Program-made: the position numbers and the translations under genes | NCBI GenBank assembly: GCA_013140955.1 | Contig: JABFRY010000355.1 | Span: 1 to 12,602 of the forward strand | Length of the DNA stretch: 12,602 bases | From: Acidobacteriota bacterium | GTDB taxonomy: Bacteria; Acidobacteriota; Vicinamibacteria; Vicinamibacterales; UBA2999 | Direction of reading: 5' to 3' | The notes under the pieces: model-generated | What the model saw: the letters and a program-made list of their open reading frames with translations, nothing else | Database searches by the model: none | Told to the model about the DNA's origin: nothing | In this document: positions 5,931 through 12,602 of the stretch, in pieces | Numbering within the stretch: position 1 is the stretch's first letter | How the letters are laid out: each line of letters begins with the position of its first letter

Positions 5931-6848
5931 TCACCCTGCCGTCGTCTCCCCGCCAAGCAGGCTCAGGACCTCGCCCGTGATGTAGCTGGAATCCACCCGC
6001 GACGCGAGGAAGACCACCGAAGGCGCGATCTCCTCGGGCTGGGCCGGACGCTGCATGGGCACGCCCGATCCGAATGCGGCGACGTCGTCGGCGGGGCGGT
6101 CGGCCACGTTGAGGGGTGTCCATACCGGACCTGGCGCGATGGCATTCACGCGAATCCCCTTCCCCACCAGGTTGTGCGCCAGCGACTTCGTGAACGCGTG
6201 GATGGCGCCCTTCGTCGCCGAGTAGTCGAGCAGGTGCGCACTGCCGTTGAGACCCGTCACGCTGCCGACGTTCACGATGGCACTGCCTGGCGCCATGCGA
6301 GGCACGGCGGCGCGCGCCAGGTAGAAATACGCAAAGATGTTCGTGCGGAACGTCCGCTCCAGCTGCGCATCGTCGATGTCGGTGATGGCGGCCTGGTGTG
6401 CCTGATAGGCGGCGTTGTTGACCAGGATGTCGAGCCGACCGAAACGGTCGATGGTGGTCTGCACGAGCGCCTCGCAGAACGCCCGATCCCGCACGTCGCC
6501 CGCCTGCAGTTCGCACGCCTGCCCCTCCTCGCGGACGCAGGCCGCAGTGCGCTCGGCGTCTTCCTGTTCCTCGGGCAGGAACGCGATGGTGACGTTCGCG
6601 CCTTCGCGCGCGAACAGCACGGCCGTGGCGCGGCCGATGCCCGAGTCGCCCCCCGTGATGAGGGCGGCCATGCCCCGCAGCTTGCCCGAGCCGGCGTAGT
6701 GGGGCGCCTCGAACCGCGGGGCCGGCGTGATCTCAGACTCGAGCCCTGGGCGATCCTGATGCTGGGGCGGGAACGGTGGTGCCGGCTGCTCGCGTTCGGT
6801 GGTCGATGCCGGTCGCTCCGCGCCCGGCCGGGTCTGCTGTCTGCTCAT
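5931..6848 (-). CDS. SDR family oxidoreductase, general-stress-protein type (YghA/YdaD-like)
   Basis: The product is 305 residues. The ATG at 6848 has AGGAGG (complement of 6855-6860) just upstream. A Pro/Gln/Glu-rich leader (~1-55) precedes a classical Rossmann SDR domain with the NAD(P)-binding TGGDSGIG (65-72), acidic GDV at 117-119, NNAA (144-147) and Asn170. The catalytic Ser196, Tyr209 and Lys213 (DYSATK) are in place, followed by RVNAIAPGPVWTPL and a C-terminal SSYITGEVLSLLGG. The long polar leader is the hallmark of the subgroup containing B. subtilis general stress protein 39 and E. coli YghA. These reduce aldehydes or oxidise alcohols with broad specificity. It lies 54 bases downstream of the lipid-kinase gene on the same strand, probably in one operon. 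Confidence 0.93.
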   Translation of the reverse strand: MSRQQTRPGAERPASTTEREQPAPPFPPQHQDRPGLESEITPAPRFEAPHYAGSGKLRGMAALITGGDSGIGRATAVLFAREGANVTIAFLPEEQEDAERTAACVREEGQACELQAGDVRDRAFCEALVQTTIDRFGRLDILVNNAAYQAHQAAITDIDDAQLERTFRTNIFAYFYLARAAVPRMAPGSAIVNVGSVTGLNGSAHLLDYSATKGAIHAFTKSLAHNLVGKGIRVNAIAPGPVWTPLNVADRPADDVAAFGSGVPMQRPAQPEEIAPSVVFLASRVDSSYITGEVLSLLGGETTAG

Positions 6849-6902
6849 GGCCTGCCTCCTGTGTCGCCCTCAGCAGTCCGTGTGCCAGGCTGACGGGCAC
6901 GG

Positions 6903-7829
6903 TCAGTCCTTGCCGGCCTCCGGCGGCGCACCCGCGCCCAGCACGCGCAGCGCGCCGGGCTCGATCAACAACGACACGGGTTGTCCGCCGGGTACGTCGA
7001 ACAGCCGGTCGTCCACGTGCAGTGGTCCCTCGCTCTGCAGCGTCACCTGACGCGCGGTGCGGACGGGAAGTCGCAGGGTGGCTTCCTCGTCTTCGCCATC
7101 CGTCCCCGCCTCGTTCGCGGCGAGCCGGCGGTCGAAGTACCGCATCAGGGCGTCTCTATCCTGTTCGCCCGCAACGACCACGCTGAACAGTCCGTCCGAC
7201 GGGTCCGCGTCGTGCGCGAGCACGAGGTTGGGACCGATGGAACGGATGATCATCACCTCGACCAGCAGGTACTGCCCGTCGTCCGGCACACCGTCCAACG
7301 CCAGGCGACAGGGGCGCGCCTCGAGGTGCGGCAGGCTGTCCCGAAACGCCCGCACCGCCTGCTCGACCTGCGCATGGGCCACCAGGTCGTGTTGTGCGGG
7401 CCACCGGTCCATGGCGGCGATGCCGGCCGGCACCAGTCCCATCCCCACCGACTCGATGAAGCGACGGCGTCCCCACGGCCCCTCCGCGACACCCATGTCC
7501 ACCTGACGCGCATGCGCCCAGCTGGCAACGACCTCGTCGAGCGAGGTTCCTCGGCCGAGACTGCGCGCGATGTTGTTGGCCGTGCCGAGGGGGAGGATGG
7601 CGAGCGGCACCGCCTGGCCGGCGAGCGCCCTCGCGGCGGCAGCCACCGTGCCGTCCCCCCCGGCCGCGAGCACGACCTCCGGGTGCTCATCGGCCAGATG
7701 CTGCGCGACGTCTGCGTCTTCGCCGAGGACGTGCGCCAGCTCATGGCCATGACGCGTCAGCGTCTCGCCGATCTGCTCGAGCGAGATGGCCCGTCCCGAT
7801 GAATCGTTGTGGATGAGTGTGACTTTCAC
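6903..7829 (-). CDS. Diacylglycerol/lipid kinase family protein (DAGK catalytic domain)
   Basis: The product is 308 residues, the usual length for YegS/DgkB-type lipid kinases. The N-terminal nucleotide-binding lobe has the entry strand VKVTLIHNDSSG, the ATP-binding GGDGT at 57-61 and PLGTANNIAR at 80-89. The C-terminal beta-sandwich lobe begins with HARQVDMGVAEG, continues with FIESVGMGLVPAGI, and includes ADPSDGLFSVVV. These enzymes phosphorylate diacylglycerol or related lipids at the inner membrane face; the exact lipid cannot be told. The start is GTG at 7829. No good SD is visible, but the family begins exactly there. HNDSSG replaces the commoner HNPxAG, a mild deviation. It is divergent from surE (107-base gap) and upstream of the SDR gene, with which it probably forms an operon. 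Confidence 0.92.
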   Translation of the reverse strand: MKVTLIHNDSSGRAISLEQIGETLTRHGHELAHVLGEDADVAQHLADEHPEVVLAAGGDGTVAAAARALAGQAVPLAILPLGTANNIARSLGRGTSLDEVVASWAHARQVDMGVAEGPWGRRRFIESVGMGLVPAGIAAMDRWPAQHDLVAHAQVEQAVRAFRDSLPHLEARPCRLALDGVPDDGQYLLVEVMIIRSIGPNLVLAHDADPSDGLFSVVVAGEQDRDALMRYFDRRLAANEAGTDGEDEEATLRLPVRTARQVTLQSEGPLHVDDRLFDVPGGQPVSLLIEPGALRVLGAGAPPEAGKD

Positions 7830-7886
7830 GTAGATGCCTGTCCCACGTCTGCCGTTTCAAGATCCGCTCCACCCGCGCGACGCCGA

Positions 7887-7896
7887 ATCCGCGGAT
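7887..7896. promoter_or_regulatory. Perfect 10-bp palindrome in DAGK/surE divergent region
   Basis: ATCCGCGGAT is a perfect inverted repeat inside the 107-base gap between the divergent lipid-kinase (start 7829) and surE (start 7937) genes. The core TCCGCGGA is the same as in the palindrome at 504-513, the window's other divergent gap. It is a possible regulator-binding site. No supporting promoter elements were identified. Confidence 0.27.
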
Positions 7897-7936
7897 GGGG
7901 TGGCCTGCGTGGCCGGTGGTTTGCACTGAGGGGGGC

Positions 7937-8773
7937 GTGCGCATCCTCGTATCCAACGACGACGGCGTCTACAGTCCGGGCCTGGCGGCCCTGGCGGAGG
8001 TGGCCAGCGAGTTCGGGTCGGTGCGCGTCGTGGCGCCCGACGTGGAGCGTTCGTCGAGCGGCCACTCCATCACGGCCACGCGGCCGCTGTCGTACCGTCC
8101 CACGAACATCGGAGGGCTGACCGCCTACCGCGTCAATGGGACACCGGCCGACTCGGTGGCCATCGGCGCGTATCACTGGGAGAAGGTGGACATCGTCCTC
8201 TCGGGGTTGAACATCGGCTTCAATCTCGGTAACTCGATCTGGCACTCGGGTACGGTGGCGGCCGCCAAGCAGGCAACGCTGCTGGGACTTCGCGCCATCG
8301 CCTTCAGCGCGCCCGCCAGCGCCGAGCCCGACTTCGAACCCTACAAACCCTGGCTTCGACAGGTGCTCGAGGCACTGCTTCACGAGGACGGGCCGCGTCT
8401 GGTCAACGTGAACGTGCCTCGCGAGCCGCGAGGGCTGGTGTGGACGCGGGTATCCGTGCGCACCTACGACGGCCGCATCGTCCCCACCAGCGACCCCATG
8501 GGACGCACGCTGTTCTGGTTCTCCACCCATGCGCTGGAGAGCGCGGAGGAGGGGACCGACCGATGGGCGGTCGAGCAGGGGTGGGTGTCGTTGACGCCGC
8601 TCGGTCTGGATCTCACCGACGGCGAACAGTTGCGCAGGATGCAGTCCAGCCATCCCCTCGATGAGGGACGTGCCGTCGCGGTGTCGCCACCGCGCTCCTC
8701 GCCACAGGCCGTGCGGTCGGTGAGCGAGGACGAATCCGAGCCCTCGGCGAGCACTCCTGACGGGTCGCGCTGA
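7937..8773 (+). CDS. surE: 5'/3'-nucleotidase SurE
   Basis: SurE is a metal-dependent phosphatase that removes phosphate from nucleoside monophosphates and is linked to stationary-phase survival. Metal ligands sit exactly where the family expects them: Asp8-Asp9 in VSNDDG, Ser39 in RSSSGHS and Asn92 in SGLNIGFNLG. The VNGTPADSV motif (66-74) is also present. GTG 7937 is chosen because the protein then begins VRILVSNDDG as in other SurE proteins; GAGG lies 5 bases upstream. An ATG at 7895 would add 14 residues without homology character. At 278 residues it exceeds the usual ~250. The extra is a polar Ser/Glu/Pro-rich tail after ~residue 250, probably disordered. It heads a series of plus-strand genes. 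Confidence 0.95.
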   Translation: MRILVSNDDGVYSPGLAALAEVASEFGSVRVVAPDVERSSSGHSITATRPLSYRPTNIGGLTAYRVNGTPADSVAIGAYHWEKVDIVLSGLNIGFNLGNSIWHSGTVAAAKQATLLGLRAIAFSAPASAEPDFEPYKPWLRQVLEALLHEDGPRLVNVNVPREPRGLVWTRVSVRTYDGRIVPTSDPMGRTLFWFSTHALESAEEGTDRWAVEQGWVSLTPLGLDLTDGEQLRRMQSSHPLDEGRAVAVSPPRSSPQAVRSVSEDESEPSASTPDGSR

Positions 8774-8933
8774 CTCGGCCAGGCGGCGTGGTTCAGCGCC
8801 GGAGAAATGTAGGGATTGCAGCGGGCATGTAATCGCCGCCCCGTCGCCGCCTCGCACAGTGCCGTTTGCGAGGACATCAGGCTCGCGTTCACGAGCGGCG
8901 ACGGTTGACTTTCGACACACAAGGAGCAGACGT

Positions 8934-9593
8934 ATGACTCATTGCACCGTATACCGCACCGCATACCGCACCGCTGGTTCCGCTGTCCTCGGGCTTGCAC
9001 TCGTGCTCGCCCTCGCCCAGCCGTCGAGCGCACAGCAGGCCAACGCGCCGTCGCCGCAACAGCAGCCAGGAGTACAACCGACCCAGACCGCCCCTGACGC
9101 CCTTCCCCCGAGCCCTGGCACGTTCAGCGTGACCCCGTTCGTGGGGATCGCGTTCGGCGGAAACCTGGAGAGCACGCCCGGCCAGTTCGGGATTGCTGCG
9201 GGCTATGCCATGACGGAGCGGCTGAGCGTCGAGGGCGAGTTCTTCGCCGCCCCGGGTGCCGAAGTTGGCGTGCTCGACTCGTTCGAGACCGACATCTATT
9301 CGCTGAGCGCCAACATCCTCTACCACTTCCTCGACAGCTCCGAGAACTTCACGCCTTATGGTGCGGTCGGCCTGGGTGCGCTGATCGGAAACACCGACCT
9401 CGCCGAGCGCTTCGACGACGTGGAGGACGATTCGTCCACCGCGCTGTCGTTCAACGTCGGCGGTGGCATCAAGGCTGCCATGAACGAGCGATGGGGCGTC
9501 CGGCTGGACGCGCGCTACTTCAACGGTGACGACTTCGCGCCCGACCACTGGCGCGTCTACGCCGGTGTGATCTTCAGGAGCATCGGACAGTAA
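8934..9593 (+). CDS. Outer-membrane beta-barrel-like protein
   Basis: The product is 219 residues. The ATG at 8934 follows AAGGAG (8921-8926). A signal peptide (hydrophobic core ~17-28, likely cleavage after SSA at 33) is followed by a Gln/Pro-rich linker (~34-62). A barrel-type domain of alternating amphipathic strands and Gly/aromatic turns follows: TFSVTPFVGIAFGGN, QFGIAAGYAMTERLSVEGEF, YSLSANILYHF, FTPYGAVGLGALIGN, ALSFNVGGGIKAAMNERWGV and WRVYAGVIFRS. This resembles OmpA/OmpW-like small porin-family barrels of 8 strands. The C-terminus lacks the terminal Phe/Tyr commonly recognised by the BAM complex (it ends RSIGQ). The substrate or role is unknown. It is separated from surE by 160 bases, so it probably has its own promoter. 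Confidence 0.82.
   Translation: MTHCTVYRTAYRTAGSAVLGLALVLALAQPSSAQQANAPSPQQQPGVQPTQTAPDALPPSPGTFSVTPFVGIAFGGNLESTPGQFGIAAGYAMTERLSVEGEFFAAPGAEVGVLDSFETDIYSLSANILYHFLDSSENFTPYGAVGLGALIGNTDLAERFDDVEDDSSTALSFNVGGGIKAAMNERWGVRLDARYFNGDDFAPDHWRVYAGVIFRSIGQ
8951..8974 (+). repeat. Perfect 12-bp tandem duplication in signal-peptide coding region
   Basis: ATACCGCACCGC occurs twice head to tail at the start of the barrel gene, giving YRTAYRTA in the signal-peptide n-region. It is in frame, so length changes by slippage would keep the gene open. The site is small and may simply be a recent duplication. Confidence 0.75.
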
Positions 9594-9669
9594 ACGGGTC
9601 GGCGGAGTGGCGTCGGCGGCATGTCGATTGCTCCACTTCGAAGTACCCCCAGAGGTGAGGAGTGTCGTG

Positions 9670-10212
9670 ATGAAGACCAGGTATACCTACCCAGCCGCTG
9701 CCCTGTTCGCAGCGGCGCTGATTGCACAACCGACGGCTCAGTCGCAGACCACCCCGGCCGCGCCGCGCCCACAGGGCACGCCCCAGGCGCAGGGAGCAGA
9801 CGCCAACGAGCGCATGTCCACGTTCGAGGGGTGCCTGTACCGCGAGCGCGACATTCCCGGACGTGCGCCCAACGTGGCCGAGCGTGCGGGCATTCTCGAG
9901 GACTACATCCTCGCCGACGCCCGTATGGCGCCGGCCCAGGGTGCCGCCTCTGACAGGCCGGGCGCGGCCTCCGACCGACCCGCCACCGGTGCGGCGGTGA
10001 CAGGGCGGATGTACGAAGTGGTCAACATCGACGACGAGCGCCTGCAGACCTTTGTGGGCAAGCGCGTGCGTGTGACCGGCACGGTCGACCGCAGTGACGC
10101 GGAGGCCAACAACGTCGAGGATCTTGCCGAGATCGAGGCAACGGCCATCAGCGCAGCTGACGGTACGTGCCCGGCGACACCGGCCGCTGCCGCACCTGCC
10201 AACAGGAGCTGA
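9670..10212 (+). CDS. Exported protein of unknown function with C-terminal OB-like segment
   Basis: The product is 180 residues. The ATG at 9670 is preceded by GAGGTGAGGAG (9653-9663) at suitable distance; GTG 9667 is an equal alternative. The N-terminus is a signal peptide (MKTRYTYPAAALFAAALIAQ) followed by a Gln/Pro/Ala linker. A folded part from ~54 begins FEGCLYRERDIPGRAPNVAE and resumes at ~115 with MYEVVNIDDERLQTFVGKRV and VRVTGTVDRSDA. The pattern LQTFVGKRVRVTGTVD resembles the beta-strand entry of OB-fold-like periplasmic domains, but I do not recognise the family. Two Cys residues (~56 and ~167) could form a disulfide. Residues 91-104 are a duplicated GAASDRP heptapeptide in a spacer loop. 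It lies 76 bases after the barrel gene, possibly cotranscribed. Confidence 0.75.
   Translation: MKTRYTYPAAALFAAALIAQPTAQSQTTPAAPRPQGTPQAQGADANERMSTFEGCLYRERDIPGRAPNVAERAGILEDYILADARMAPAQGAASDRPGAASDRPATGAAVTGRMYEVVNIDDERLQTFVGKRVRVTGTVDRSDAEANNVEDLAEIEATAISAADGTCPATPAAAAPANRS
9940..9981 (+). repeat. Two 21-bp units encoding a repeated heptapeptide
   Basis: Both units (9940-9960 and 9961-9981) encode GAASDRP. They differ at several bases, yet every difference is synonymous (for example AGG against CGA for Arg). They sit in a low-complexity spacer of the exported hypothetical protein. This suggests an old duplication kept at protein level, although composition bias could contribute. Confidence 0.7.
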
Positions 10213-10304
10213 CGCGCCCGGTGATAGAGGGCGCGCGGCGGCCTGCCTGTGCGGGCGTCGCGCGTCCTCGTCCACCGCGTTCATCCGACACCGAGGTAGC
10301 CCCC

Positions 10305-11003
10305 GTGGCCATGACATCGACGTCTTCCCGCTCGACCGTGACGCGTACCGAGGACTGGATGGCCCTCGGGACCGGCATCGCACTCCTGGCGGCCGGCTTG
10401 TCCCGACGGGCCACCAGCGGGGCCTGTCTGGCCGCCTCCGCGGCGCCCTTCCTGTACAGGGGTGTCAGTGGGCGATGGCCGGACATCGTGAGCCGCGGCC
10501 TGCGGGCCGACAGCACGAAGGCGGCACTGGGCGGCTCGCGGGGCGTGCACGTGCGGGAATCCATCCGGCTCGAGAAACCCATCGGCGAGGTGTATCGCTT
10601 CTGGCGACAGCTGGATCAGCTGCCCCGCTTCATGTTCCATCTGGAACGTGTCACCGAGACCGGAGACGGGAAATCGCACTGGGTCGCGAAGGGGCCTGGC
10701 GACGTGCCGATCGAATGGGACGCGGAGATCGTCAACGAGCGCGAGGACCAGCTCCTGGCCTGGCAGTCGCTGCCGGGCTCCGATGTGGTCAGTGCCGGGT
10801 CGGTCACCTTCAGCGACGTCCGTCAGGGGAGGAGCACGCAGGTGCGTGTCCATCTCCAGTACTCCCCGCCGGCGGGACGGACCGGTGCGTGGATTGCGAC
10901 CCTGTTCGGTCGAGAGCCGTCGCAGACCATTCGCGAGGACCTGCGCCGCTTCAAGCAGCTGCTCGAAGCCGGCGAGATTGCCCGGGCGACCCCCGGCACC
11001 TGA
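10305..11003 (+). CDS. SRPBCC (START-like) protein with N-terminal membrane segment
   Basis: The product is 232 residues from GTG 10305, chosen because GAGG (10293-10296) is spaced 8 bases from it; ATG 10311 would remove only two residues. Residues ~18-50 form a hydrophobic hairpin (DWMALGTGIALLAAGL, then ACLAASAAPFLYRGVSG) like the DUF2892/YgaP-type membrane segment. Residues ~75-225 are a START-like SRPBCC domain: VHVRESIRLEKPIGEVYRFW, QLPRFMFHLERVTE, WDAEIVNEREDQLLAWQSLP, then GSVTFSDV and TQVRVHLQYSPP. SRPBCC domains have a deep hydrophobic ligand pocket; the ligand is unknown. Only 10 bases separate its stop from the alcohol dehydrogenase start. The pair is therefore an operon, and this SRPBCC/zinc-ADH order is one I recall from other soil bacteria. 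Confidence 0.86.
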   Translation: MAMTSTSSRSTVTRTEDWMALGTGIALLAAGLSRRATSGACLAASAAPFLYRGVSGRWPDIVSRGLRADSTKAALGGSRGVHVRESIRLEKPIGEVYRFWRQLDQLPRFMFHLERVTETGDGKSHWVAKGPGDVPIEWDAEIVNEREDQLLAWQSLPGSDVVSAGSVTFSDVRQGRSTQVRVHLQYSPPAGRTGAWIATLFGREPSQTIREDLRRFKQLLEAGEIARATPGT

Positions 11004-11013
11004 GGAGTGCCCC

Positions 11014-12249
11014 ATGCGAGCCGTCTGCTGGGAAGGCAAGGAGACCATTCGGGTCGAAACCGTACCGGATCCCGCCATTCTCAATCCGCGGGACGCCATC
11101 ATCAAGGTGACGACCACCGCGATTTGCGGATCCGATCTGCACATCTACAACGGCTCCATTCCCACCATGCACAAGGGCGACGTGCTGGGCCACGAGTTCA
11201 TGGGCGAGGTCGTCGAGGTGGGAAAGGAGACCACGGGCCTGGCCGTGGGCGACCGCGTGGTCGTGCCGTTCACGATCTCGTGTGGACGCTGCGCCTTCTG
11301 CGCGCGGCAGCTCTGGTCCCTGTGCGACAACTCGAACCCGAATGCCTGGATGGCGGAGGCGCTCTACGGATACTCCGGGGCAGCTCTGTTCGGCTACTCC
11401 CATCTCTACGGCGGGTATCCCGGCGGCCAGGCGGAATACGTCCGGGTGCCGTTCGCCGACGTCGGTCCGCTGAAAGTGCCCGAGGGGCTCAGTGACGAAC
11501 AGGTGCTCTTCCTCTCGGACATCTTTCCGACCGGCTACATGGCAGCCGAGAACTGCGGCATACAGCCCGGCGACACGGTCGCGGTGTGGGGCTGCGGCCC
11601 TGTAGGGCAGTTTGCCATCCGCAGCGCCTTCATGCTGGGCGCCGAGCGGGTCGTCGCCATCGAGCGGATTCCCGACCGCCTCGCGCGGGCTGCGGAGAGT
11701 GGCGCGGACACACTGAACTACATGGAGCTGGACGTGCTGGAGGCGCTCCGCGACCTGACCGGTGGTCAGGGGCCTGACGCCTGCATCGATGCCGTGGGCC
11801 TGGAAGCGCACGGTACGACCCTGGACGCCTGGTACGACCGCGCGAAGATGAAGATGTACCTGGCGACGGATCGGCCTCATGCCCTGCGGCAGGCCATCAG
11901 CGCATGCCGAAAGGGAGGTACGGTGTCGATTCCTGGCGTCTATGGCGGGTGGCTCGACAAGTTTCCCCTGGGCACCGCGTTCGCCAAGGGGCTCACGCTG
12001 CGCATGGGCCAGACACACATGCAGGCCTACATGCCCAAACTGCTCGAGCGCATCGAGCGGGGCGAGATCGACCCCTCGTTCATCATCACGCACCGGATCG
12101 CGCTCGAGGACGCGCCGGGCATGTACCGGACGTTCCGTGAGAAGGACGATGCCTGCCTGAAAGTGGTGATGACTCCAGGCGCTGCCCCCATGACGCCCCC
12201 CGACAGAGGCCCGCAGACCCCAGACGATCAGGCACTGTCCGCATCGTAG
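11014..12249 (+). CDS. Zinc-dependent alcohol dehydrogenase, glutathione-independent formaldehyde-dehydrogenase-like
   Basis: The product is 411 residues. The ATG at 11014 is preceded by GAGGAG (11002-11007), which overlaps the SRPBCC stop. It is a medium-chain dehydrogenase with catalytic-zinc residues Cys38 (ICGSDLH) and His60-Glu61 (LGHEFMGEV). The structural-zinc cysteines Cys90, Cys93, Cys96 and Cys104 are complete. The NAD-binding GCGPVG is at 193-198. An insert with NPNAWMAEALYGYSGAALFG and HLYGGYPGGQAEYVRVPFAD is typical of the FdhA-like subgroup, which oxidises formaldehyde or small alcohols with a bound NAD. The C-terminal HRIALEDAPGMYRTFREKDD also fits. The last ~25 residues are a Pro-rich tail. 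Substrate is inferred only from subgroup resemblance. A hairpin follows the stop directly. Confidence 0.94.
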   Translation: MRAVCWEGKETIRVETVPDPAILNPRDAIIKVTTTAICGSDLHIYNGSIPTMHKGDVLGHEFMGEVVEVGKETTGLAVGDRVVVPFTISCGRCAFCARQLWSLCDNSNPNAWMAEALYGYSGAALFGYSHLYGGYPGGQAEYVRVPFADVGPLKVPEGLSDEQVLFLSDIFPTGYMAAENCGIQPGDTVAVWGCGPVGQFAIRSAFMLGAERVVAIERIPDRLARAAESGADTLNYMELDVLEALRDLTGGQGPDACIDAVGLEAHGTTLDAWYDRAKMKMYLATDRPHALRQAISACRKGGTVSIPGVYGGWLDKFPLGTAFAKGLTLRMGQTHMQAYMPKLLERIERGEIDPSFIITHRIALEDAPGMYRTFREKDDACLKVVMTPGAAPMTPPDRGPQTPDDQALSAS

Positions 12250-12255
12250 ATGATT

Positions 12256-12290
12256 CTCGGTCCCACGCAGGACGCGTGATGGGGGCCGAG
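12256..12290 (+). terminator. Hairpin terminator or 3' stabiliser after the ADH gene
   Basis: Seven bases after the ADH stop, CTCGGTCCC (12256-12264) pairs with GGGGCCGAG (12282-12290): nine pairs, one of them G-U. Inside it ACGC (12265-12268) pairs with GCGT (12274-12277) around an AGGAC loop. The structure is strong, but no T-run follows, so factor-independent termination is uncertain. Position at an operon end favours a terminator or mRNA-stabilising element. Confidence 0.55.
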
Positions 12291-12373
12291 ACGGCCGGTG
12301 ACGGCCGGCGCCAGCCACGGAAGCGCGGTGGTGCCACGTTGGCCCAGTCCGCAGAATGTCGGAGGAGGTGCAG

Positions 12374-12602
12374 ATGCGTGGCGTGCTCGGACTGCTGCTC
12401 GCGCTGTCGCTGGTCTCGTCCGCCCCTGCACTGGCGCAGGGCGTATCGGTGCACGCGGCCGGAGGGCCCACACTGGGTGATGCCGGCTTCAGCGTCGCGG
12501 GCGGCGTCGCCTGGGCGCCCACCACGCGCCTGACGCTGCTGGGCAGCGTGGAACGCTCCCATCTGGTGAGCCGGCGGGACACGTTCCCGGGTGGCGGGGT
12601 GT
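12374..12602 (+). CDS. Exported protein, probable outer-membrane barrel, N-terminal part (runs off right edge)
   Basis: The ATG at 12374 follows a very strong ribosome site (GGAGGAGGTG, 12361-12370), and the frame is open for 76 codons to the window end. Residues 1-21 are a signal peptide (MRGVLGLLLALSLVSSAPAL, then A) with predicted cleavage before Gln22. The mature start GVSVHAAGGPTLGDAGFSVA, then GGVAWAPTTRLTLLGSVERS, has the alternating strand/Gly-turn pattern of a small outer-membrane beta-barrel. Too little is visible for a family name. It lies 124 bases after the ADH gene and beyond its hairpin, so it probably starts a separate transcript. Confidence 0.75.
   Translation, partial: MRGVLGLLLALSLVSSAPALAQGVSVHAAGGPTLGDAGFSVAGGVAWAPTTRLTLLGSVERSHLVSRRDTFPGGGV

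Noticed and set aside
5366..5980. Third forward frame open across the AI-2E/TspO junction (204 codons)
   Set aside because: The translation is Arg/His/Pro-rich shadow sequence. Its ATG at 5366 could only matter as the original TspO start if a base has been gained before 5418, which is covered under the junction finding.
8784..8801. CGGCG/CGCCG hairpin after surE considered as a terminator
   Set aside because: Only five pairs with an 8-base loop and no T-run; too weak in GC-rich sequence.
9635..9644. Palindrome ACTTCGAAGT upstream of the exported hypothetical gene
   Set aside because: Perfect but isolated 10-bp palindrome with no second copy and no promoter context; chance cannot be excluded.
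12285..12305. Repeat of GACGGCCGG after the ADH hairpin considered as part of a terminator
   Set aside because: The copies are direct, not inverted, and no T-run follows; they do not add to the hairpin at 12256-12290.

Overview
This is a GC-rich (roughly two-thirds G+C by eye), gene-dense bacterial chromosomal window. No phage, transposase, CRISPR, rRNA or tRNA signal was seen. The gene content suggests a Gram-negative soil-type bacterium, possibly Acidobacteriota of the Vicinamibacteria kind: secreted proteins with signal peptides, two outer-membrane barrel-like proteins, DUF305 and DUF4142 proteins, a type III polyketide synthase, and a glutathione-independent formaldehyde-dehydrogenase-like enzyme. 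The taxon is an inference, not a measurement.

Layout, left to right. (1) 1-480, minus strand: N-terminal part of a secreted alpha/beta-hydrolase-like protein that runs off the left edge. (2) 626-1042, plus: membrane-anchored DUF305 protein, divergent from gene 1. (3) 1043-1441: 399 bases without a convincing gene, holding four close-set small hairpins. (4) 1442-3102, plus: type III polyketide synthase overlapping an isoprenylcysteine-methyltransferase-like membrane enzyme. This two-gene unit resembles bacterial alkylpyrone/alkylresorcinol operons (bpsAB of Bacillus, srsAB of Streptomyces). A small hydrophilic gene (3142-3438) and a short direct-repeat tract follow. (5) 3713-5864, plus: DUF4142 protein, AI-2E/YdiK-type membrane protein and TspO/MBR protein. 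The last two overlap out of frame by almost 300 bases, which is abnormal. (6) 5931-7829, minus: a lipid-kinase-like (DAGK) gene followed by a general-stress-type short-chain dehydrogenase. (7) 7937-12249, plus: SurE nucleotidase, barrel protein, exported hypothetical protein, SRPBCC protein and zinc-dependent alcohol dehydrogenase, the last followed by a strong hairpin. (8) 12374 to the right edge, plus: start of another signal-peptide protein.

Taken together the window looks like an envelope and stress-response neighbourhood. It covers lipid modification (PKS plus methyltransferase, lipid kinase), membrane transport or signalling (AI-2E, TspO), ferritin-like periplasmic proteins (DUF305, DUF4142), nucleotide housekeeping (SurE) and aldehyde/alcohol redox (SDR, zinc ADH). 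No single new defence or mobile system is evident. The points most worth following up are the AI-2E/TspO junction, the PKS-methyltransferase pair, an apparently shortened DUF305 membrane anchor, and several unexplained intergenic structures.
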